Part shown: in pieces, positions 1 to 6,036 of the stretch
Position numbering within the stretch: the first letter of the stretch is position 1
Layout: every line of letters starts with the position of its first letter
Origin: JAFDZV01 sp966128725
GTDB lineage: Bacteria > Bacteroidota > Ignavibacteria > OLB7
Reading direction: 5' to 3'
Assembly (NCBI GenBank): GCA_966128725.1
Contig: CBHYLN010000194.1
Coordinates: 1-7,709, forward strand
Length of the DNA stretch: 7,709 bases
Position numbers and translations under genes: made by a program
The notes under the pieces: model-generated
Told to the model about the DNA's origin: nothing
Database searches by the model: none
The model's input: the letters and a program-made list of their open reading frames with translations, nothing else

Positions 1-1
1 T

Positions 2-343
2 GCCAAGGGGTTTATTCTGGACGGTTACCCGCGCAACACGTCGCAGGCGCAGGCGCTTACCGAATCGCTTACGGCGGCCGGCCGTACGGTGGATTACGTG
101 ATCTACCTTACCGCGCCGCTCGACGAGCTGGTGGAGCGCATGCTGAAGCGTGGCCGCCCGGATGATACCGAGGAAGTGATCCGCACACGATTCGAGGTGT
201 ACGACCAGGAGACCTCACCGGTGCTGAACTTCTTCCGCGCGCACGGCGAGGTGATCGAGCTGAACGGCGTTGGCGAAATCGACGACGTACACAGCCGTAT
301 CATGAGCGTGCTGCGCGGCGAGCACTCGCAGGCCGCGTCGTGA
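2..343 (+). CDS. adk: Adenylate kinase, C-terminal part (5' end outside window)
   Basis: Reversible phosphoryl transfer between ATP and AMP to give two ADP, in the cytoplasm. The reading frame is open from base 2 and ends with TGA at 341-343, giving 113 visible residues. The first residues contain GFILDGYPRN, matching the family signature (usually FLLDGFPRT), whose Arg binds AMP. Further on, KRGRPDDTEEVIRTRFEVY, then ETSPVL, matches the conserved arginine/DD region and the helix following the LID. Only a few residues separate the RMLKRGR segment from DDTEEV, so the long LID with its possible zinc-binding Cys residues is absent; this is the short-LID form also seen in Actinobacteria and eukaryotic AK1. 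The N-terminal P-loop lies outside the window. It is convergent with phoU and probably unrelated to it functionally. Family call is secure; the symbol rests on the family. Confidence 0.93.
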   Translation, partial: AKGFILDGYPRNTSQAQALTESLTAAGRTVDYVIYLTAPLDELVERMLKRGRPDDTEEVIRTRFEVYDQETSPVLNFFRAHGEVIELNGVGEIDDVHSRIMSVLRGEHSQAAS

Positions 344-388
344 CGGCTTCGCAGCCTGTTGGAATAGCTATTGGTGAATGAAACCGAG

Positions 389-418
389 AACGGACGATCG
401 CATGATGCATCGTCCGTT
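389..418 (+). terminator. Stem-loop downstream of adk, likely terminator
   Basis: Arms 389-398 (AACGGACGAT) and 409-418 (ATCGTCCGTT) are perfect 10-bp complements. The intervening 10 bases can pair further (GCA/TGC), giving a nearly closed rod. It starts 46 bp after the adk stop codon. Only three T residues (417-419) close the structure, so intrinsic termination may be weak or Rho-assisted. Confidence 0.6.
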
Positions 419-490
419 TCCGTGTGTATGCGTCCGACTCCTTACGTGTGTCACGTGGCCGCACTTCCGTATTGGCTGCCACATAACGCG

Positions 491-532
491 AACGCCGGAT
501 ACGCGGGGCCGTACCCGTGCGCATCCGGCGTT
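491..532 (-). terminator. Stem-loop downstream of phoU, likely terminator of the pst operon
   Basis: Arms 491-500 (AACGCCGGAT) and 523-532 (ATCCGGCGTT) are perfect 10-bp complements. The 22-base centre can form an additional CGGG/CCCG stem. It lies 27 bp beyond the phoU stop codon in the phoU direction. No good T-tract follows on the minus strand, so the strand and mode of termination are inferred from position. Together with the hairpin at 389-418 it separates two convergent units. Confidence 0.5.
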
Positions 533-558
533 CTGATTTCCTGGGCTGTGTTCGGCGC

Positions 559-1281
559 CTACGCGTCCTCGCGTTCCTCGTCGGTCTCATTGTCGGAATA
601 GATGTCCGGCAATTCCTTGTACGAGGTCTGGTCGAACCGATTGCGGATGATCTTCGCCTCGGTGAAGAAGATCACATCCTCGGCGATGTTGGTTGCGTGA
701 TCGGCCAGGCGCTCCATGTTGCGGAGTTGCACGATCAGCAGCGCGCCCGCCTCGATGAACTCCGGCTCGCGCTTCATCATCTCCACGATCTGCCGCCCGA
801 TGCGCTGCTCGTACTGATCCACGCGGATGTCGCTTCGCATGATCGAGAGCGCCAGCTCGGGGTCGTTGCCAACGAAGCTGTCGATCGTATGGCGCACCAT
901 GGTGTGCACCGCCTCGGTCATCTGCGACAGTTCCAGGCGCTCCACATACGGACGATAGGGGAGAAGGGCTTCCACCGAGCGCGCCACGTTGAACGCCAGG
1001 TCACCCATGCGCTCCAGGTCGCTGTTGATCTTCATCGCCGCCATGATCAGGCGCAGGTCGCGTGCCACCGGCTGCTGCAGGGCGAAAATCCGCTGGCACT
1101 GCTTCTCGATCTTGAAATCCAGCTTGTCCACCTTGGAATCACGGTCCATCACCAGGTGGGCCATGGCCACGTTCCATTCGTTCAAAGCCCGGAACGCATA
1201 CTCAACCTGCTCGTCAACAAGGCTCCCCATCTTGATGATGCGGGTGCGCAGCTTGTCCATCTCCTCTTCAAAAGCTCTCAT
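559..1281 (-). CDS. phoU: PhoU, phosphate signalling/transport regulator
   Basis: A cytoplasmic helical-bundle protein that couples Pst transporter status to the phosphate-sensing histidine kinase and restrains uptake when phosphate is plentiful. The 240 residues match the usual PhoU length. Two PhoU repeats are visible, each with the family's metal-binding type motif. The first is SDLERMGDLAFNVA at about 87-100, preceded by QQPVARDLRLIMAAMKI. The second is NMERLADHATNIAEDV at about 188-203. The start MRAFEEEMDKL matches the normal family N-terminus. No strong Shine-Dalgarno lies upstream (only a GAG about ten bases away). The C-terminus is an acidic tail (roughly 229-240). It is the last gene of the pstCAB-phoU unit, 101 bp after pstB, the classic position. 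No phoR or phoB is in the window. Confidence 0.96.
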   Translation of the reverse strand: MRAFEEEMDKLRTRIIKMGSLVDEQVEYAFRALNEWNVAMAHLVMDRDSKVDKLDFKIEKQCQRIFALQQPVARDLRLIMAAMKINSDLERMGDLAFNVARSVEALLPYRPYVERLELSQMTEAVHTMVRHTIDSFVGNDPELALSIMRSDIRVDQYEQRIGRQIVEMMKREPEFIEAGALLIVQLRNMERLADHATNIAEDVIFFTEAKIIRNRFDQTSYKELPDIYSDNETDEEREDA

Positions 1282-1333
1282 AATGGCGTCTCGAGAATAC
1301 GGGGATTGTGAAATTGATGTGCCGGCCTTGCAA

Positions 1334-1362
1334 CGCCCCGCCCGTGGGAAGGTGGCGGGGCG
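1334..1362 (-). other. GC-rich stem-loop between pstB and phoU
   Basis: Arms 1334-1342 (CGCCCCGCC) and 1354-1362 (GGCGGGGCG) are perfect 9-bp complements around an 11-base loop. It lies between the pstB stop and the phoU start. No T-tract follows on the minus strand, so a full terminator is unlikely. It could act as an mRNA-stability element or a partial attenuator that lowers phoU relative to pstB. The structure is seen directly; the function is inferred. Confidence 0.45.
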
Positions 1363-1382
1363 GGGCAGCCCGGCGTGGCCTG

Positions 1383-2153
<771 letters not shown>

Positions 2154-2179
2154 GAAGGTCGATATCGTGTACTGAACGA

Positions 2180-3298
2180 TTACGCCGCAATCTGACGACG
2201 GCGGATGCGTGAACGGAGCAGAATGGCCGAGAGGTTGAGCGCCAGCGTAAGCCCCAGCAGCACCAGCGTGGTGGCATACTGTAGCGGCCGCGTGGCATCA
2301 ACATCGGGCGACTGCGTTGCGAGGATATAGAGATGGTAGCCCAGGTGCATGAACTGGTCGTTGGGCGAGCTGGGCAGGCCCTGCAGCGAGTACACCGCGC
2401 CGGTGAACAGGATGGGGGCAACCTCGCCGGCGCCGCGGCCGATCGCCAGGATCGAGCCGGTAAGGATGCCGGTAAGCGAGTTGGGCACCACAACCTTGCG
2501 AATGGTTTCCCACCGTGTGGCGCCAAGCGCAAGGCTTGCCGCCCGCAGCTCGCGTGGCACGGTTTTCAGGGATTCCTCCACCGAGACGATAACCACCGGC
2601 AGGGTGAGCAGGGCAAGGGTAAGCGCGGCCCAGATCAGCGCCGGCTTGCCCCACTTCAAGTCCACATGATTGTTCATGAAGCGCATCACGATGTCGCCGT
2701 TGACACGCGCCTCGGTGCCCTTGGGGAATGTGGAGAGCGTGGAGATCTGCGATGCCCAGTCCAACTGCGGATCGTTCTTCAGATACTCCTGCACGGTTGC
2801 GATCGTGGCGATGCGCCCGTGACCAACCGGCGACTTGGCGGCCTCGATGGTCTGCTCGAACGACGACATCGTGCGGTCCCACTGCACGCGATCGATCTGC
2901 GCGCCGATTGTCTGCACGAAGAATCCCAGGCCGAACAGACCGAACACGATCGACGGCACACCCGCCAGGGTGTTGACGGCGAAACGGATGGTGCGCGCGA
3001 ACCACGAGTTCTGCTTTGCGTATTCGGTAAGGTAGATCGCCGTGATCGTGCCCACCGGCACAGCCGCAAGCGTCATGATAAGCACCAGCAGCACCGTGCC
3101 GTAGATGGCAGGGAAGATGCCGCCCTCGGTGTTCATGTTCTTGGGCGAGGTTGTCAGGAACTCCCAACTGAGATGGCCGCTGCCGGTGACCACGAAGTTG
3201 CCGATGATCACCACGATGATGGCGATTACCAGCAGTGTTGCCACCATCGGGAGGCGCAAAGCCAGGAAGCCCATGATTGCCTTGCGTGTCGTGCTCAT
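2180..3298 (-). CDS. pstA: PstA, phosphate ABC transporter permease, with periplasmic insertion
   Basis: An inner-membrane permease subunit forming the phosphate channel with PstC. The start MSTTRKAIMG is chosen because its ATG overlaps the pstC stop codon in an ATGA arrangement. An in-frame ATG 195 bp upstream would lie inside pstC. The protein has 372 residues, against about 280-300 for most PstA. Six membrane segments are predicted near 16-36, 62-90, 107-131, 219-240, 275-300 and 340-362. The coupling (EAA) loop is EESLKTVPRELRAASLALGA (241-260), followed by the GILTGSILAIGRGAGEVAP region. The extra length is about 85 residues (roughly 133-218) between segments 3 and 4, on the periplasmic side by topology. 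It is largely polar (IDRVQWDRTMSSFEQ..., later KGTEARVNGDIVMRFMNNH). The reading frame is intact, so this is not a frameshift artefact. Confidence 0.96.
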   Translation of the reverse strand: MSTTRKAIMGFLALRLPMVATLLVIAIIVVIIGNFVVTGSGHLSWEFLTTSPKNMNTEGGIFPAIYGTVLLVLIMTLAAVPVGTITAIYLTEYAKQNSWFARTIRFAVNTLAGVPSIVFGLFGLGFFVQTIGAQIDRVQWDRTMSSFEQTIEAAKSPVGHGRIATIATVQEYLKNDPQLDWASQISTLSTFPKGTEARVNGDIVMRFMNNHVDLKWGKPALIWAALTLALLTLPVVIVSVEESLKTVPRELRAASLALGATRWETIRKVVVPNSLTGILTGSILAIGRGAGEVAPILFTGAVYSLQGLPSSPNDQFMHLGYHLYILATQSPDVDATRPLQYATTLVLLGLTLALNLSAILLRSRIRRRQIAA

Positions 3299-4815
3299 TC
3301 GGTCCCCCGGAATTTCTTGATCAGTCGTGCCTTCACGTAGAACTCGGTAACCAGGTTGATTGCGAACGAGAAGACGAACAGGATAACGCCCAGCAGGAAC
3401 AGCAACTGATAGTGCGGCGAACCGAACACCACCTCGCCCATTTCCGCGCCGATCGTGGCCGCGAACGTGCGTACCGGCTCGAAGAAATTCCAACTGAAGG
3501 TGCCGGCGTTGCCGGTGGCCATCAGCGCGATCATGGTTTCACCAAAGGCGCGCCCCAAGCCAAGCAGCACCGCGGCGAAAATGCCGGGGGTTGCCGCCGG
3601 CAGCATCACTTTGTACGCCGCCTCCCATTCGCTGGCCCCAAGGGCAAGCGCGGCCTCGCGCAGCGATTGCGGCACCGCCCGCAGGGAGTCCTCGGTGATG
3701 GTGTAGATGATCGGAATCACCGCAAGGCCCAGGCCGATGCCGCCAACAACCGAGTTCAGGCGGAATTCCGTGCCGGTGAGCGCCTGTACGATCGATGCCA
3801 CCGTCATCAGGCAGAAGAACCCGAGCACGACCGACGGGAAACCGGCCAGAAGCTCGATGATCGGCTTGATTGTCTCGCGCAGGCGCTTCGGTGCGAAGAA
3901 TGCCGTGTACAGCGCGGCCAGGATGGCCAGCGGAGTTGCGAACAGCAACGCCACAACCGTGGTTTTGATGGTGCCAACGATGATGGGGTAGATACCGTAG
4001 CGCGGGTGCTCCGAATTCGGCTGCCAGTTATGGTAGGCGATGTATTCCAGCTTCACCGGCGAATCGTGCGTCAACAGCGGGTAACCCTCGGCGCGGATTT
4101 GTTCGCCGAGATCTAGAAGCCCCTGTTTGCCGCTGGCGGCGTCGCCTGCTGCGCTGCCTGCGCCGGATGGGTCGGTGGTGCCGCCCGCGGCGGTATCGTT
4201 GTTCTGCGCCATCGGCAGATCCGACGAACCCGGGTTGTACACCTCCATGTTGCCACCGCCGGAGTCGGTGGCTGCGGTTGCCTTTGCCGAGTCGGCGCCG
4301 GCCGCTGCCGTGCCCGCAAGCGGGATACTGTCGGTGCCGGCGTTGTACACTTCCATGTTGCCACTGCCGGAGTTGGCGGCGCCGGTTGCCTTTGCCGAGT
4401 CGGCGCCGGCCGCTGCCGTGCCCGCAAGCGGGATACTGTCGGTGCCGCCATTGTACACTTCCATCGTGGCCGTGTCCTGGCCGGGCGCGGACGTGGTGCC
4501 GGCCGCGTCGGCCGCCGAATCCAGACCCGCCGGAAGGCTGTACTGCTCGATCTGCGCGACATCCATCTTCTCCGGCGTCGAGCCAAGCACAATGGGTGAG
4601 GCTTCGCGGAAGACGAAGAAGAAGATCAGGAAGATGAAGATGATCGACGTGCCGGCAATCGTATAGATGCCGCCTTCGATCAGCCGCTCACCAATGTGCC
4701 GGCTTTTCTGCGTAAGCGATGGACGCTCCGGATACAGCGCGGCGGTGCTTTTCCGCACCGGTGTTTCGCGCCCTCCGGGGGATCCGTTGAGTTGAGTCGA
4801 GGGTTGGTCGGACAT
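3295..4815 (-). CDS. pstC: PstC, phosphate ABC transporter permease, with long repeat-bearing periplasmic loop
   Basis: An inner-membrane permease partner of PstA. The start at 4815 (MSDQPSTQLNG) is preferred over an in-frame ATG at 4911 because GAGG sits four bases before it and the longer N-terminus has no family character. The protein has 506 residues against about 300-320 normally. An N-terminal cytoplasmic stretch of about 49 residues precedes membrane segment 1 (about 50-70). A periplasmic loop of roughly 200 residues follows, rich in Ala, Gly, Ser, Thr and Asp, before the conserved YHNWQPNSEHPRYGIYPIIVG region (from about 261). Further marks are IKPIIELLAGFPSVVLGFF (about 316-334) and the coupling loop EDSLRAVPQSLREAALALGA (375-394), with GRAFGETM at 421-428. 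Segment 6 is near 471-491. The loop holds the 36-residue tandem repeats. It overlaps pstA by 4 bp. Confidence 0.96.
   Translation of the reverse strand: MSDQPSTQLNGSPGGRETPVRKSTAALYPERPSLTQKSRHIGERLIEGGIYTIAGTSIIFIFLIFFFVFREASPIVLGSTPEKMDVAQIEQYSLPAGLDSAADAAGTTSAPGQDTATMEVYNGGTDSIPLAGTAAAGADSAKATGAANSGSGNMEVYNAGTDSIPLAGTAAAGADSAKATAATDSGGGNMEVYNPGSSDLPMAQNNDTAAGGTTDPSGAGSAAGDAASGKQGLLDLGEQIRAEGYPLLTHDSPVKLEYIAYHNWQPNSEHPRYGIYPIIVGTIKTTVVALLFATPLAILAALYTAFFAPKRLRETIKPIIELLAGFPSVVLGFFCLMTVASIVQALTGTEFRLNSVVGGIGLGLAVIPIIYTITEDSLRAVPQSLREAALALGASEWEAAYKVMLPAATPGIFAAVLLGLGRAFGETMIALMATGNAGTFSWNFFEPVRTFAATIGAEMGEVVFGSPHYQLLFLLGVILFVFSFAINLVTEFYVKARLIKKFRGTE
4249..4464 (-). repeat. 108-bp tandem duplication inside pstC (two full copies plus a decayed partial third)
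   Basis: Copy 4357-4464 and copy 4249-4356 are each exactly 108 bp. By eye they differ at 7 positions, with 65 consecutive identical bases (4383-4447 against 4275-4339). In protein terms each unit is 36 residues beginning MEVYN (residues 118, 154 and 190), followed in the first two by TDSIPLAGTAAAGADSAKA. A third start (MEVYNPGSSDLPMAQ) runs below 4249 and soon diverges. The unit is a multiple of three, so the frame is kept. It falls in the periplasmic loop of PstC. Confidence 0.93.
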
Positions 4816-4819
4816 GTAG

Positions 4820-4823
4820 CCTC
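4820..4823 (-). promoter_or_regulatory. Shine-Dalgarno site of pstC
   Basis: GAGG on the minus strand, four bases before the ATG at 4815. It decides the pstC start against the in-frame ATG at 4911. Confidence 0.6.
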
Positions 4824-4965
4824 GTTGTCGATCTGGCTTGCAGGCCGCGAAGCGGCTCAGTGAGTAGGCGTATCGGCAGCGAAACCCCGTTGGGCTGGCT
4901 GTGCTGTGCACGCCGGCCGTTCGGAATTGTCACTTGATGGTGCGCGTTGCAACATGCGCAAAGTA

Positions 4966-4983
4966 GATTACCTGAGCGTTATG
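4966..4983 (-). promoter_or_regulatory. Candidate Pho box upstream of pstC
   Basis: Plus-strand 7-mers GATTACC (4966-4972) and CGTTATG (4977-4983) are separated by 4 bp, so their TTA cores are exactly 11 bp apart. They resemble the TGTTACC and TGTTATG units upstream of the porin at the same phase. A weaker third unit (GCATAAG, 4988-4994) continues the period. It lies about 150 bp upstream of pstC, beyond the pstS terminator, where a separate promoter would be needed. TACTTTG on the minus strand (4965-4959) resembles a Bacteroidota -7 element but has one base too few and abuts the repeat. With only two clear units, chance is possible. Confidence 0.35.
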
Positions 4984-5000
4984 CAACGCATAAGGTCTAC

Positions 5001-5040
5001 AAAATACGACACGGCTCGTCAATGGGCCGAGCCGTGTCGT
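5001..5040 (-). terminator. Rho-independent terminator downstream of pstS
   Basis: Arms 5006-5018 (ACGACACGGCTCG) and 5028-5040 (CGAGCCGTGTCGT) are perfect 13-bp complements around a 9-base loop. On the minus strand the stem is followed directly by ATTTTG (5005-5000), a short T-tract. It begins 66 bp past the pstS stop codon. This is the best-formed terminator in the window and separates pstS from pstCAB-phoU, fully or partly. Confidence 0.85.
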
Positions 5041-5106
5041 GTGTCATTATGATGCCCGCATGGTGTGGCGAATGCCCTGCATACAGGCACACTGTCATTG
5101 TCAATG

Positions 5107-5940
5107 TCAGTTCAGCGGGAAGTAGCCAACCTTCTTGACAATCGCCTGGCCCTCGGCCGAGAGGATCCAATCCACATAGGCCTTCAACGAGCCGGTGGGG
5201 CGGTTGCGGAGATAGAGGTACAGGAAGCGGCTGATCGGGTACTGGCCGCTGCGCACGGTTGCTTCCGACGGCGTGTAGGCCGTGCTGTTGTCGTTGGCCT
5301 TCACCGAGGCGATGTGCACACCCTTGGTGTAGCCGTAACCGCCGTAGCCGATGCCGTTGCGATCCTTGAGCACCGCGTTCACCACGGCGGCGGTGCCGGG
5401 CAGCGTCTGGGTGGAGGACGCGAAGTCCAGATTCTTCAACACGTGCTCCTTGAAGAAGCCGTATGTGCCGGAGCTGTTCTCGCGGCCGTACAGGATGATG
5501 CGTGCATCAGGGCCACCCACCTGCTTCCAGTTGCTGACCCGGCCGGTGAAGATATCCTTCAACTGTGCCATCGTCAGCGTCTTTACCGTGTTCGACGGGT
5601 TCAGATAGATGGTGATGCCGTCGAGCGCGGCACGAACCTCGACACCTGGCGAACCGAAGCGCGACTTGAGCTGGTTCTTCTCGGCCGCGGTCATCGGGCG
5701 CGAGGAGTTGCAGATATCGGTGGTGCCGTTGATAAGGGCGGAGATGCCCGTACCGGAACCGCCGCCGGTTACACGGATCGAGACGCCTGCGTTCTTTGCC
5801 TGGTAGGACTCGGCCCAGCGCTGTGCCAGGATCACCATCGTGTCCGATCCCTTCACCGTGATCACATCAACCGGAAGGAACCCGTAGCCCGCAACAACGG
5901 CGGCCAGGAACACGAGCGAGAGGAGAAGCTTCTTCATCAT
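5107..5940 (-). CDS. pstS: PstS, periplasmic phosphate-binding protein
   Basis: Captures phosphate in the periplasm and delivers it to PstC/PstA. Family motifs appear in order: KGSDTM at about 30-35; VTGGGSGTGISALINGTTDICNSSRPM at about 57-83; DGITIYLNP at about 107-115; LKDIFTGRVSNW at about 127-138; and GRENSSGTYGFF at about 152-163. The GSDT, GSGTG, SRP and SSGT residues are those that coordinate phosphate in PstS-like proteins. The 277 residues are normal for a compact PstS. The N-terminus (MMKKLLLSLVFLAAVVAGYG) is a Lys-plus-hydrophobic export signal or anchor. It has no lipobox cysteine. Two adjacent ATG codons (5940 and 5937) are possible starts. AAGGA lies at 5957-5953, rather far upstream (12 bases from the first ATG). 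The gene follows the porin by 96 bp and is followed by a strong terminator. Confidence 0.96.
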   Translation of the reverse strand: MMKKLLLSLVFLAAVVAGYGFLPVDVITVKGSDTMVILAQRWAESYQAKNAGVSIRVTGGGSGTGISALINGTTDICNSSRPMTAAEKNQLKSRFGSPGVEVRAALDGITIYLNPSNTVKTLTMAQLKDIFTGRVSNWKQVGGPDARIILYGRENSSGTYGFFKEHVLKNLDFASSTQTLPGTAAVVNAVLKDRNGIGYGGYGYTKGVHIASVKANDNSTAYTPSEATVRSGQYPISRFLYLYLRNRPTGSLKAYVDWILSAEGQAIVKKVGYFPLN

Positions 5941-5995
5941 GATTGCTGTTTATCCTTGATCTGTAGCTGGTATGTTGGTTCGCGTCGATTCGTTG

Positions 5996-6025
5996 TTGCA
6001 CCGCCTGGCGTACCGGGCGGTGCAA
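5996..6025 (-). other. Stem-loop between porin and pstS
   Basis: Arms 5996-6005 (TTGCACCGCC) and 6016-6025 (GGCGGTGCAA) are perfect 10-bp complements; the 10-base centre adds a wobble and two GC pairs. It starts 11 bp after the porin stop. No T-run follows on the minus strand, so it is more likely a processing, stability or partial-termination element than a complete stop. No separate pstS promoter was recognised downstream of it, which favours porin-pstS co-transcription. Confidence 0.5.
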
Positions 6026-6036
6026 CCCTGTGTTCA

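Noticed and set aside
371..601. Small plus-strand gene in the adk-phoU gap
   Set aside because: It covers both stem-loops and the end of phoU, with no Shine-Dalgarno or recognisable protein.
517..1311. 264-codon plus-strand open frame opposite phoU
   Set aside because: Antisense shadow of a clearly recognised PhoU in GC-rich DNA; the translation is rich in His/Arg/Leu and resembles no family.
2333..3340. 335-codon plus-strand open frame opposite pstA
   Set aside because: Shadow of pstA; low-quality His/Arg/Gln-rich translation without domains.
3299..3493. 65-residue N-terminal extension of PstA
   Set aside because: It would lie entirely inside pstC and has no PstA character; the ATGA overlap at 3295-3298 gives a better start.
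3277..4116. 279-codon plus-strand open frame opposite pstC
   Set aside because: Shadow of pstC, whose motifs are unmistakable; no start signal or family match.
4249..4464. CRISPR-like array
   Set aside because: Only two full units, directly adjacent with no spacers, in frame within pstC; a coding tandem duplication.
4816..4911. 32-residue N-terminal extension of PstC
   Set aside because: The downstream ATG has a GAGG site four bases away and the extension has no family character.
4941..4993. Palindromes in the pstC upstream region (TGCGC...GCGCA at 4941-4960; TTATGC-AAC-GCATAA at 4979-4993) as a dedicated operator
   Set aside because: Short and GC-driven; the second overlaps the candidate Pho repeat, and no regulator could be named.
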